Shown piece by piece: positions 55,520 through 64,000 of a stretch of 64,000 nt of DNA. The notes under the pieces are model-generated. The model did not search any database and had not been told where the DNA came from. It saw only the letters and a list, made by a program, of their open reading frames with translations. The position numbers were made by a program, and so were the translations under genes. How positions within the stretch are numbered: the stretch's first letter is position 1; each line of letters begins with the position of its first letter. Origin of the DNA: Gammaproteobacteria bacterium (lineage in GTDB: Bacteria; Pseudomonadota; Gammaproteobacteria; Eutrophobiales; Eutrophobiaceae); assembly GCA_022826885.1 (NCBI GenBank), contig JAJDUB010000070.1, positions 1-64,000 of the forward strand. Direction: 5' to 3'.

Positions 55520-57439
55520 ATGATGAAAATTACTCGAAGAGATTTTGTCAACGGTGTGCTGGTCGGTTCAGGGGCCGCCCTGCTTGCGTCAAAGGCGCCC
55601 TCGGCGCCGGCCTCTCCCAGCGCGCTGACCGGCCAGGTGGGCGATGAATGGTACGGTTATGGCGGGGTGGGTGATTATTCGTCCTCCCATGGCAATACAC
55701 CGGAAGTGACCAATACCGCGCACAATATCCGGAACGGCAAATTCGCCGACCTGCCGAGAAACATGCCGGTGGACGAGGAGTACGACCTGGTGATTGTCGG
55801 CGGCGGCATGGCAGGCCTGGGGGCCGCCTGGCACTTTAAAAAACACGCCGGGCCGGGCCGGCGCTGCCTGGTGCTGGAGAATCACCCGATTTTCGGCGGT
55901 GAATCCAAAGAGAATGTATTCGAGGTAGAGGGTGAACGTCTGCTGGGGCCGCAGGGCGCCAACGGCTTTTTTATCCCGCCTGAAGCAAGCGACCCGGAAC
56001 AGGCGGAGGGTGACGCGCGTTACTATGCCGAGTTCAATATTCCTCGCAACCTGGATTACCGGGAACTCTCTGCGGACTTTAAATCCTTAAGAATATGCAA
56101 AGACAACTACGGTTTTTCACACTGGATGTTCGAACGGCACTACGACACGGGCTACTTTTATGAAACGCCAGGGGGCAATACCTGGGTAAAGAATCCCTGG
56201 TCGAACCAGTTAACAGACGTGCCGATATCACCCGCGCAACGACAGGCCTTGACAGACTGGCGAGAAAGTTATCTTGAGCTTCCGCAAAACGAAAACAACC
56301 GGCGTTACCTGGACAGCATCACCTATAAAGACCTGCTCGAAAGAAAGTTCAAACTTGACTCGATTGTTGCGCAATATGCCGATGATTTTCTTGGCGGCAA
56401 CTACGGCCAGGGCAGCGATGTCATCTCAGCCTACGCGGCGCAGGCCGTTAATATGCCGGGTACCATGCCGGAAGAACAGGTCAGGCAATACTGGCAGGCC
56501 AGTGAAGACCCGGTTAACCGGCGCCAGTCGTTTCCCGGCGGCAACTCCGGTTATGCGCGCTACTTTTTAAAACATATCAACCCTGAAGCGATTGCGGGCG
56601 ACAACAACTTCGACGATATTATTACCGGCAATATCAATTTTAATGCACTGGATAGGGAGGGGCAGTCCGTCCGCATCCGTTTGCGCTCTACCGTTGTCAG
56701 TGTGGAGCATGAAGGAGACCCGGATAAAGCCGGCAGGGTGAATGTGTTGTATACCCGCGCCGGCAAGCTCTACCGAATCCGCGCGCGCGGGGTGGTTATG
56801 GCGTCCGGCAGTTGGATCAATAAATATATCGTCAAAGACCTGCCCACTGAATTAAACTATGCCTATCAACAATTCACGCATGCGCCATTTCTCGTTGCCA
56901 ACGTGGCACTAAGTAACTGGCGTTTCCTTTACGAGCTGGGAATTACCTGCGCCTTCTGGCGCTATGGCACAGGTTTCGGCGTCAGTTGTAATATCCGTCC
57001 TCCCATGCTGGTTGGCAACCGCCCGGCGCCGCTGGATCCCGATAAACCGATTGTTCTGACTTTTTATGTGCCCATGCATGCGCCGGGTCTGCCGCCAAAG
57101 GCGCAGGGCATTCAAGGCCGCGCCAAATTGCTTATGACGTCCTACGCCGACTATGAAAAGCAGATTATTGCGCAGTTGAATAAACTGTTTGGCGCGTCCG
57201 GTTTTAAGGCAGAGAACGACGTGCGCGGCATTATTCTCAATCGATGGGGGCACGCTTACGTAGTGCCCACTCCCGGTTACCTGATCGATACGCCAGGGAA
57301 GAAAGCCCCCGTCAATGTAATCAGGGAAGGGTTTGGGCGAGTCAGGTTCGGTCACTCTGAACTTCGAGGCTGGCAACACTGGGGGCCGGCAGCCGACGAG
57401 GGACGGCGCGCTGTGGAACAATTGTCAGGCGCTATATGA
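55520..57439 (+). CDS. Tat-signal FAD-dependent oxidoreductase (spermidine dehydrogenase-like)
   Basis: This 639-residue protein has a twin-arginine signal (ITRRDFVNGVLVGSGAALLA) and an FAD-binding motif DLVIVGGGMAGLGAAWHF near residue 90, followed by NHPIFGGESKENVFEVEGER. The overall arrangement matches Pseudomonas-type spermidine dehydrogenases that oxidise amines. It would act in the periplasm. A paralogue at the right edge shares the same layout. The substrate is inferred from family only. Confidence 0.85.
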   Translation: MMKITRRDFVNGVLVGSGAALLASKAPSAPASPSALTGQVGDEWYGYGGVGDYSSSHGNTPEVTNTAHNIRNGKFADLPRNMPVDEEYDLVIVGGGMAGLGAAWHFKKHAGPGRRCLVLENHPIFGGESKENVFEVEGERLLGPQGANGFFIPPEASDPEQAEGDARYYAEFNIPRNLDYRELSADFKSLRICKDNYGFSHWMFERHYDTGYFYETPGGNTWVKNPWSNQLTDVPISPAQRQALTDWRESYLELPQNENNRRYLDSITYKDLLERKFKLDSIVAQYADDFLGGNYGQGSDVISAYAAQAVNMPGTMPEEQVRQYWQASEDPVNRRQSFPGGNSGYARYFLKHINPEAIAGDNNFDDIITGNINFNALDREGQSVRIRLRSTVVSVEHEGDPDKAGRVNVLYTRAGKLYRIRARGVVMASGSWINKYIVKDLPTELNYAYQQFTHAPFLVANVALSNWRFLYELGITCAFWRYGTGFGVSCNIRPPMLVGNRPAPLDPDKPIVLTFYVPMHAPGLPPKAQGIQGRAKLLMTSYADYEKQIIAQLNKLFGASGFKAENDVRGIILNRWGHAYVVPTPGYLIDTPGKKAPVNVIREGFGRVRFGHSELRGWQHWGPAADEGRRAVEQLSGAI

Positions 57440-57504
57440 AAACAAAGCGTGTACGGCAACCAAAGAATGTATGGCGTGACACTGGACTTCAATTTTCAGC
57501 GATT

Positions 57505-59172
57505 TCAGTCCTGGTCAAATACGATTTTTCCGTCCAGGATTGTTTTCAGGACTTTAGTTGCGCCGATTTCATTTGAAGGAATTTCCAGAAGGTTGCGGTC
57601 AAGCACAATCATGTTGGCAATTTTCCCGGCTTCTATCGAACCCATATCATCCAGCCTGTTCATGGAGATGGCGCCGTTGCGAGTGAACAGTTCCAGCGCC
57701 GTTTCAATCGGCAGCGCTTCCTCACCGCGTTCCACGATGCCCTGCAAGGGTGGGTATGGATTAAAAGACGGCAGGATAATATTGTCGGAACCCACTGTAA
57801 TCAGCGCACCTGTATCGTAGAGTGAGCGGAATTGATAACCTGTGCCTCCCAGCATCCCGCCCAGGTGCCAGAAATAAGGCGACATCTCGGCCACCGCACG
57901 TAGCGGCACAAAACGCGGGAAGTCTTCAGGGTGAACATCGCCGGCGTGGACAATTTCATGCCACAGTCCGCTGTCGCCGTTGGCGTTGCGGGTCGCCTCG
58001 ATAGCGTCCAGCCCGATCCTGGCTGCACCGTTGCCGGCGGTATGCATCTTGATTTTAAGACCCGCCTTATCCCATTCGATGAATTTTTGCGCCAACACGT
58101 CACGCGGGATTAACAGGTTGGTCTCATCAATGGTGCCGTCTTCCAGGATAGGGACGTGTGTGGGCTTCGGTGGGACCGGTACACCATCAAGCAGTACCTT
58201 TACCGCCTCGGTGGAGACATGCCGGGTTGCATACTGTGCGCGCTCTTGAATCGTTGCCTCCAGTCTTTCCCTGAAGTCCCCCTCGGGGTAAAACCAGCCG
58301 AGGTGGAGCAGCATATAAGGCATGGGGATGCCCCGCCGATCGAGATCAGAAAGACTTTCGGGCAGCACGAGGTCAATCACGTAAGCATCCTGGATGGAGG
58401 TAATACCCAGGCTGAGCTGTACCTGGAGCACTTCTTGCAGCGCCTGGTTGACGACGTCCTCAGGGTAAGGCGGAATCAGAAGTTCCACCATGAAACCCGC
58501 CGATAATTCCACCAGCATTCCGGTAGGCTCGCCGGTTGCAGAATCGCGGGCTATCTCGCCGCCTTGAGGGTCCGCGGTATTTTCATCAATACCGGCCAGT
58601 TCCAGCGCCCTGTCATTGACAATCCGGTTGTGACCGGTGGCGTCACGGATCATCACCGGGGTGTCCGGAAAAACGTCGTTTACAATATCATTGCCTATCC
58701 CTTCCATGCCATGCCACAGTTCCAGACCGTTGATAACCAGCCAGGGGTGGCCTTCTACCCGTTGTGTTTTGCAGTATTCCAGCGTCTCCCTCAAATTTTC
58801 CCATTTAAAATAACCGGGATTACAGTCCAGGGCATGGAGCGCTGCCATAAGGTGAAAGTGCGCATCGTGCAGTCCCGGCATGGCCATGCGGCCCTCGAGA
58901 TCATGTTGTTCGGTTGCCGGGCCGGCAAACTCCAGTATTTCCGAATCGGCGCCCACCGCCTGAAATTTCCCGTCTATGATCGCCACCGCCTCCGCCCAGG
59001 AGCGCTGTTCATCCAGGGTATAGATTTTTCCGTTGTGGTAAACGGCATCCGCATAAACCGTCTCGGTCCCCGAAGTTGTCGCAGCAGAATCAGCGGGTTC
59101 ATCCTGACAACCGGCCAGTGCAAAGAAAAAAATCATGTATAACGAAAGGATAAAACTGTTATGCGTATTCAT
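57505..59172 (-). CDS. YtcJ-type amidohydrolase, lipoprotein
   Basis: This 555-residue paralogue of the 52 kb protein has a lipobox FFALAGC (Cys about residue 22), HxH in GLHDAHFHLMAAL, His ligands near KIKMHTAGNG and IVHAGDVHPED, and Asp in TVGSDNIIL. It lacks extra segments present in the larger homologue. The start is ATG 59172. It is convergent with the FAD enzyme gene at 55.5 kb. Confidence 0.87.
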   Translation of the reverse strand: MNTHNSFILSLYMIFFFALAGCQDEPADSAATTSGTETVYADAVYHNGKIYTLDEQRSWAEAVAIIDGKFQAVGADSEILEFAGPATEQHDLEGRMAMPGLHDAHFHLMAALHALDCNPGYFKWENLRETLEYCKTQRVEGHPWLVINGLELWHGMEGIGNDIVNDVFPDTPVMIRDATGHNRIVNDRALELAGIDENTADPQGGEIARDSATGEPTGMLVELSAGFMVELLIPPYPEDVVNQALQEVLQVQLSLGITSIQDAYVIDLVLPESLSDLDRRGIPMPYMLLHLGWFYPEGDFRERLEATIQERAQYATRHVSTEAVKVLLDGVPVPPKPTHVPILEDGTIDETNLLIPRDVLAQKFIEWDKAGLKIKMHTAGNGAARIGLDAIEATRNANGDSGLWHEIVHAGDVHPEDFPRFVPLRAVAEMSPYFWHLGGMLGGTGYQFRSLYDTGALITVGSDNIILPSFNPYPPLQGIVERGEEALPIETALELFTRNGAISMNRLDDMGSIEAGKIANMIVLDRNLLEIPSNEIGATKVLKTILDGKIVFDQD

Positions 59173-59229
59173 GGAGTTGACCTCTGCGGGAACGAACATC
59201 TTGACTGTAATACGAAATGAGCAGTTCGA

Positions 59230-60825
59230 CTAAATATCCTTCAGGATCTCGCGCGCCGCGTTATGTCCCGGGCAGCCGGTTACCCCGCCGCCGGGGTGTG
59301 CGCCGGAACCACACAGATAAAGGCCTTTAACCGGCATCCGGTAATCGGCATAACCGGCTACCGGCCTCAGTGAGAAGAGCTGGTCGGGCTGGACGCAACC
59401 GTGGAAGATATCGCCGCCGGTCAGTCCGAACTCCCGTTCCAGGTCGAGCGGACTGAGCGCCATCCGGCCGACAATTGCTTGTTTGAAATTGGGAGCGTAG
59501 TCATTGACGGTATCGATGATCAGGTCCGCAACCTGCTCCTTTACGTCGTCCCAGGACTTGCCGTCCGGCAATACCGGGTTGAAGTGTTGGCAAAACATAC
59601 TGGCAACGTGTTTACCTTCGGGCGCCAGGGTGTTGTCATAGAGGGAGGGTATCATCATGTGGACGATGGGTTTTTGCGACCAGCCCAGGTTCATGGCGTC
59701 CTGGTAGGCCCGTTCGTTGTACTGCATCGAGTTGGTGACGAACACACTTCCCTGCAGGTAACGCTCATAATCCGGTTTCCCGTCGAGACAACGAAACCGC
59801 GGCAGTTCGTCCAGCGCCACGTTCATGCGAAACGTGCCGGAGACACAGCGGTAATGATCGATCTGGCGGCTGAAATCGGCATCCAGGTATTCCTGGTTCA
59901 CCAGTCTCTGGAACAGCAGTTTCGGATTGACGTTTGCCGCAGTGACTTTTGCACGGATCTCCCGTCCGTCTTCCAGTTTTACGCCACAGGCCCGATTATT
60001 TTTTACGACTACTTCCTTGACAGGCGCGCTGACTTCAATCTCTACGCCCTGTGCCTCGGCAGACTTTGCCATCGCCTGGGTGATGCCGCCCATCCCGCCC
60101 GTAACATGCCCCCAGCGCCCTTTCTGCCCGTTCACCTCACCGAACATGTGGTGCAGCAACACGTAGGCCGAACCGCCGGCGTAAACCGATTGCATGTTAC
60201 CCACCATGGCGATATAACTCTCCAGCGCCAGTATCAGGTCCCCGCCGAACCACTGTTTCAGGTAATCCCCCACACTCATGGTAAACAGCTTGATCGTTTC
60301 CCGTTGCAGAGCAGGGTCCAGGCGCCGCATCCTGTTGGCCAGTTTCCCGGCGCGCCACAGGTCCGTTAACCCGCCACCGATATTCGGTGGCGTCTCCAGC
60401 ACCATGTCCCGCAATACGTCGGCAACCTGCTGGATCACCGTGTTATATTCGCGGTAGGCCTCGTCATCTCCCGGGCGGGCCTGGCGTAACTGAGCGACAA
60501 ACTGCTCGAGATTTCTGTCGGTAAACAGGTATGTATCATTTGCGCCCAGAACCAGGGCGGTAAATTCCCTGTCTTTAATTTCCAGCCCGTATTTATGCAG
60601 TTCCAGGTCGCGGATCACCTTCGGATTGAGCAGGCTTACCGCATAGGAACAGGTTGAATTGCGGTAACCGGGATGGAACTCTTCCGTGACGACTGCGCCG
60701 CCGACCACGTGGCGGCGTTCGACTACTTTCACTTTCAGCCCCTTGCGGGCGAGGTAGTTGGCGCAGGTCAACCCGTTGTGGCCGGCGCCGATGATGACGG
60801 CGTCATACGTTGTGTTTGTAGCCAT
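59230..60825 (-). CDS. PYROXD2-like FAD-dependent oxidoreductase
   Basis: This 531-residue protein resembles phytoene desaturase and the PYROXD2 group. The N-terminal FAD motif AVIIGAGHNGLTCANYLARKG and the C-terminal GLYLCGSGAHPGGGVTGCPG are clear. No signal peptide is seen, so it is cytoplasmic, unlike its neighbours. In this cluster it may oxidise a product of the envelope enzymes. No other carotenoid genes are present. Confidence 0.87.
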   Translation of the reverse strand: MATNTTYDAVIIGAGHNGLTCANYLARKGLKVKVVERRHVVGGAVVTEEFHPGYRNSTCSYAVSLLNPKVIRDLELHKYGLEIKDREFTALVLGANDTYLFTDRNLEQFVAQLRQARPGDDEAYREYNTVIQQVADVLRDMVLETPPNIGGGLTDLWRAGKLANRMRRLDPALQRETIKLFTMSVGDYLKQWFGGDLILALESYIAMVGNMQSVYAGGSAYVLLHHMFGEVNGQKGRWGHVTGGMGGITQAMAKSAEAQGVEIEVSAPVKEVVVKNNRACGVKLEDGREIRAKVTAANVNPKLLFQRLVNQEYLDADFSRQIDHYRCVSGTFRMNVALDELPRFRCLDGKPDYERYLQGSVFVTNSMQYNERAYQDAMNLGWSQKPIVHMMIPSLYDNTLAPEGKHVASMFCQHFNPVLPDGKSWDDVKEQVADLIIDTVNDYAPNFKQAIVGRMALSPLDLEREFGLTGGDIFHGCVQPDQLFSLRPVAGYADYRMPVKGLYLCGSGAHPGGGVTGCPGHNAAREILKDI

Positions 60826-60848
60826 GGATTTATGGAGTCAGGATAATT

Positions 60849-60876
60849 GGGGTCAGAGTAAGCTTACTCTGACCCC
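60849..60876. repeat. Family A element, minimal palindrome
   Basis: A perfect 28-bp palindrome, GGGGTCAGAGTAAG fused directly to CTTACTCTGACCCC, without the AATTC core. It lies between two minus-strand genes of the catabolic cluster. Confidence 0.9.
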
Positions 60877-60903
60877 TGAATCTACCCCTGAACCTGTTCG
60901 TTC

Positions 60904-63183
60904 TTACTTCCAGTTAAACGTGATGGTGCCGCCGGCCCAGCGTGGATGCGCGTAGGCGTCGTTGCCGATGGATAGCCCACTGATGTCCAGCGTATACAGG
61001 CGGTATTCCGTATCACTCACGTTATTGACAAAGGCAGCCAGCTTCCAGCTTTCGTCTCCGCTGGTATAGCTGACACGGAAGTTCCCGATGACAAAGGAAT
61101 CCTCCTGGTCCAGCGGCGCGCACAGCACACTGAAACAGAATTCATCCGAATAGTTGAAATCACCCTGGACCGCCATGGTGCCGCCGAAGGCCGGAAACTC
61201 ATACCGGGCGAGCCCGTTCAGGGTAAACGATGGGGCGTAGGGCAAGTCATTATCAACGAAGCGATCACTGGGTAACAATACGTCTTTCACTTCACTGTCT
61301 TCAAATGATGCGCCGAAACGAAAACCCCAGCGTTCCGTGGGTTGAAGCATCAATTCGATCTCACCACCGACTGCTTCCGCATCCAGGTTAATGATGGTCA
61401 GGGAAGCCGGAATCACGCCCGGAATGACAACGAAGCCCTGGTAATCCTTGTAATCATAGTAATAAGCGTTGGCGTTCAACTGCGCCCGCCCGTCGAATAA
61501 CGTGGTTTTAATACCCACTTCCCAACTGTGCAATACTTCTTCATCATGGATAAAATCCGGGACGGGGAGTGTCGGGGCGCCGCCGGCCAGAACCCGCGCT
61601 GCGCCGGCTTTATGACCGCGGTTGAAGCTGGCGAATACCAGGGTATCTTCAGTCGGGCGCCAGTCGATTTCAAACTTGGCGGAGACGTTCTCGAAATCCT
61701 GATTAAACAGGCCAAAATCCGGGTCGTCCCTGAGATCGTACGGTATAGTGAGGGTGAAGCCCAGGCCCGTTACGTTTCCGCCCAGTATGTCGAGGGCATC
61801 GAACACCGTATCCTTCTGGTCTTCAGTGTAACGCAAGGCAGCGATTACCCCCCAGTTTTCGTTGAAGTCATACTCCAGATGGCCGAATACGGCCCAGGAT
61901 TCCGTCTCTACGTTGTTTGTCGCCACCCCTTCAATATAAGAAGTCGGTTCCCCGAAGGAATATGTCGGGGAGAAAAAGGGAAGGTCCAGAATATAATATT
62001 GATAGCCGGCATGGTCGATATCCAGGTAATAAAATCCTGTTGTCCAGCGCAGGTTATCGCCCACCTCGCCGTTCAGTCTCAGTTCTTGGGAGAACTGTTC
62101 AAAATCCTGGTCGGTGATATAGACGAAAACAGGATTGGGCGAACCGTCCGTATCTTCGCCGTAGTTTTTATTCATCTGCAGGTAATCGGTGATGGACGTC
62201 ACGGTAATGCCGCCCATATCCCAGGTCAACCTGCCGCTGATGCCGGCAATTGAGCGGCGGAATTCCCCGATATAATCATAGGAACCGGTGAAGGGGTCGT
62301 CATCGGGGTCCCGGTAACCATAAAAATCACATCCCGGGCAGAACCCGTTTACAAACGAATCCGGGCTGATTTCATAACCGAGGCCGTCTTCATTTGCCGA
62401 GATAGGGGTATGCGTGTAAGCGTTGCCGTGCTCATCGTCATCATTGGCATAATGCGCTTTCAGATTTACCGTCACATTGTCGGCGGGGCGGAATTCCAGT
62501 TGGCCGCGCAAGGCATAGTGTTCACTGCCCCGGACATCCGGTCCGATCCGGTTCTCTGCGACACCATCATGAAAATTGCCGGCGAATGACACCCGGGCCA
62601 GGAGGCTGTCGGTCAGCGCGCCGCTGACGGCGCCTTCAAACTTCTTCTGGTCATAAGAACCGTAGGTAAATTCGACATAACCTTCGGGATCCTCGGTGGG
62701 TTTGGCGCTGACATAGTGAAGTAAACCACCGGTTGCGTTGCGGCCGAACAAGGTTCCCTGCGGCCCGCGTAATACTTCCACCCGTTGCAAGTCAAATAGT
62801 TGTGCATGCCCGGCACCCATGGCGCTGACATAGGTTTCATCGACATACATCGCGATGGGTGGCTCGAGGTGATCGGCAAAGTCGTTCTGTGAGATGCCGC
62901 GGATATTGGTCGTGGTCAGTGTCGGGTGGAACTGAATAATACCGAGACCGGGCGTTTGCGCGGCGATATCGATGGTATTCGTATATCCAAGTTCCCGGAT
63001 CTGGTTACCGCTGAAAGCCGTGACGGAAATGCCCACGTCCTGCAGGCTCTGTTCCCGTTTCTGCGCCGTCACCACGATCTCTTCAAGTACAGCCGAGTAT
63101 GCGGATGAACCCAGCAAACACGTACAGATCAGAAAGCCTGTCGCCAATTTAATTTTTACTGATGATATGAGCCGGAACTTCAT
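60904..63183 (-). CDS. TonB-dependent outer-membrane receptor
   Basis: This 759-residue receptor has a signal peptide (ATGFLICTCLLGSSAYSA), a TonB box/plug start EEIVVTAQKREQSLQDVG, plug motifs IRGISQNDFADHLEPPIAMY and EVLRGPQGTLFGRNATGG, and a C-terminal beta-barrel ending TITFNWK. It would bring a substrate into the periplasm for the neighbouring Tat and lipoprotein enzymes. It is divergent from the FAD enzyme at the right edge. Confidence 0.92.
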   Translation of the reverse strand: MKFRLISSVKIKLATGFLICTCLLGSSAYSAVLEEIVVTAQKREQSLQDVGISVTAFSGNQIRELGYTNTIDIAAQTPGLGIIQFHPTLTTTNIRGISQNDFADHLEPPIAMYVDETYVSAMGAGHAQLFDLQRVEVLRGPQGTLFGRNATGGLLHYVSAKPTEDPEGYVEFTYGSYDQKKFEGAVSGALTDSLLARVSFAGNFHDGVAENRIGPDVRGSEHYALRGQLEFRPADNVTVNLKAHYANDDDEHGNAYTHTPISANEDGLGYEISPDSFVNGFCPGCDFYGYRDPDDDPFTGSYDYIGEFRRSIAGISGRLTWDMGGITVTSITDYLQMNKNYGEDTDGSPNPVFVYITDQDFEQFSQELRLNGEVGDNLRWTTGFYYLDIDHAGYQYYILDLPFFSPTYSFGEPTSYIEGVATNNVETESWAVFGHLEYDFNENWGVIAALRYTEDQKDTVFDALDILGGNVTGLGFTLTIPYDLRDDPDFGLFNQDFENVSAKFEIDWRPTEDTLVFASFNRGHKAGAARVLAGGAPTLPVPDFIHDEEVLHSWEVGIKTTLFDGRAQLNANAYYYDYKDYQGFVVIPGVIPASLTIINLDAEAVGGEIELMLQPTERWGFRFGASFEDSEVKDVLLPSDRFVDNDLPYAPSFTLNGLARYEFPAFGGTMAVQGDFNYSDEFCFSVLCAPLDQEDSFVIGNFRVSYTSGDESWKLAAFVNNVSDTEYRLYTLDISGLSIGNDAYAHPRWAGGTITFNWK

Positions 63184-63241
63184 GATATTAGGTCCCCGAG
63201 TGTATTTCTCGTAAAATTAAAAAAAATCTGTTACACTAAAA

Positions 63242-63256
63242 GTGCGCATAACGCAC
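63242..63256. promoter_or_regulatory. Candidate operator or hairpin
   Basis: GTGCG-CATAA-CGCAC is a perfect 5-bp dyad in the divergent gap, 59 bp from the receptor start. It could be a regulator site. Confidence 0.3.
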
Positions 63257-63297
63257 AAAAGAGCGCTATCCGTCCGTAATATTATAGAATTAGTTAT

Positions 63298-63319
63298 CGC
63301 GTGTCAATAAAAACACGCG
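63298..63319. promoter_or_regulatory. Candidate hairpin in the divergent gap
   Basis: CGCGTGT and ACACGCG are perfect 7-bp arms around an 8-base AT-rich loop, about 40 bp before the oxidoreductase start. With the dyad at 63242 it may control the divergent pair. Confidence 0.35.
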
Positions 63320-63358
63320 GATTTGTATTGTTGCAACACAACGCGGAGTCTACCAGAT

Positions 63359-64000
63359 ATGGATAAACACACGAACAATCGTGAATTGGACGAACTCGGG
63401 CTGAGCGCCGACATCACCCGGCGCGATTTCATCAATACCGGCCTGATCGGCAGCGGCGCGGCGCTCCTGGGTATGCAGGCGCCGGGGTTATTGCGTACCG
63501 CTTCTGCCCAGGCTGTACTTCCTCACGTCGGCGAAGACTGGACCGGCTACGGCGGGGTCGGCGACTACGCCCGCGCCAACGGCAACACCGCAGAGGTAGT
63601 AAACGCCGCCCACGGTATTCGTGACGGCCGCTATCAATCCCCGGTCCGGGACGCCGAAGATTCCGGGGAGACGTTCGATATGGTGATCGTGGGTGGCGGC
63701 TTCGCCGGCCTGGGGGCCGCCTATACCTTTACCAGGGAAGCGGAAAAAAACCAGACCTGCCTGTTGCTGGACAATCATTCCATCTTCGGGGGGGAAGCAA
63801 AGCAGAATGAATTCGAGGTGGATGGTTTCCACCTGACCGCGCCGCAGGGCTCCAACGGCATGATCTGGCCGCCGAAATTCGCCGAGAAATACGGCCTGTT
63901 CCACCGTTACTGGTATGATCTGGGTCTGCCCGACTCGTTTGAGTTCCAGGAAATCACCGGCAGTCAACAACAACTGGCCATACCCGTAGACCACTATACG
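63359..64000 (+). CDS. Tat-signal FAD oxidoreductase, 5' part (runs off right edge)
   Basis: An open frame of 214 codons from ATG 63359 with no stop before the edge. It has a twin-arginine signal (ITRRDFINTGLIGSGAALLG), then GEDWTGYGGVGDYARANGNT, FAD motif DMVIVGGGFAGLGAAYTF, and NHSIFGGEAKQNEFEVDGFH. These match the 55.5 kb protein in order and spacing, so the two are paralogues of spermidine dehydrogenase type. The C-terminal part is outside the window. Confidence 0.87.
   Translation, partial: MDKHTNNRELDELGLSADITRRDFINTGLIGSGAALLGMQAPGLLRTASAQAVLPHVGEDWTGYGGVGDYARANGNTAEVVNAAHGIRDGRYQSPVRDAEDSGETFDMVIVGGGFAGLGAAYTFTREAEKNQTCLLLDNHSIFGGEAKQNEFEVDGFHLTAPQGSNGMIWPPKFAEKYGLFHRYWYDLGLPDSFEFQEITGSQQQLAIPVDHYT

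Overview
The window looks like part of a chromosome of a free-living, Gram-negative gammaproteobacterium, probably uncultured and marine or sedimentary. The evidence is gene content and order, not a marker gene: hslVU-DUF971-ubiE-ubiJ-ubiB, gpmI-envC-ctpA, yibN-secB-gpsA, DUF4390-ntrY-ntrX-trkA-trkH, RND efflux, two TonB-dependent receptors, and moderately high GC with dense operons. No rRNA, tRNA, CRISPR array, prophage or complete insertion sequence was seen.

Layout. 1-1.0 kb: 5' part of a serralysin-like protease on the minus strand, running off the left edge. 1.3-6.3 kb: carbon metabolism (phaB, alanine dehydrogenase with a divergent Lrp regulator, a fused fatty-acid-oxidation enzyme). 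6.4-12.7 kb: a TonB receptor-amidase-kinase-like-MFS cluster. 12.9-14.4 kb: a flavin reductase, a 19-codon relic of an hpaB-type hydroxylase, and a HisN-like phosphatase that starts directly at the relic's stop. 14.5-19.3 kb: carbonic anhydrase and an RND efflux pair. 19.3-22.2 kb: an AT-richer orphan DNA methyltransferase and two divergent ATP-grasp ligases, one of which carries palindromic repeats in its coding frame. 22.2-27.6 kb: hslVU and ubiquinone genes. 27.8-28.5 kb: an AbrB/Doc toxin-antitoxin pair. 28.9-31.8 kb: a complete mosaic serralysin. 31.8-38.5 kb: housekeeping genes. 38.6-42.9 kb: a spermidine/putrescine-type ABC transporter. 43-44.9 kb: dihydroorotate dehydrogenase, a TPR protein and a methyltransferase. 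44.9-51.9 kb: NtrYX and Trk potassium uptake. 52-64 kb: a cluster of two YtcJ-type lipoprotein amidohydrolases, an NRAMP-related transporter, two Tat-signal FAD oxidoreductases of spermidine-dehydrogenase type, a PYROXD2-like FAD protein and a second TonB receptor.

The most pervasive unusual structure is a family of short palindromic intergenic elements (family A, arms GGGGTCAGAGTAA/TTACTCTGACCCC, typically 42-43 bp). About fifteen full and several half or decayed copies lie between genes in both orientations. A second family (B, arms GGGGACGGA/TCCGTCCCC) has three copies. These resemble REP elements mobilised by REP-associated tyrosine transposases, but no such transposase is present here. 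Several family A copies have become part of genes: the stop codons of the thioesterase and gpsA genes, and probably of the serralysin gene, lie inside them. One family B copy sits in frame inside an ATP-grasp gene.

The best candidate for an undescribed functional system is the 52-64 kb cluster. Most of its products carry export, lipoprotein or membrane signals, which suggests uptake and stepwise breakdown of an amine- or amide-containing compound largely in the cell envelope. The substrate cannot be read from the sequence.
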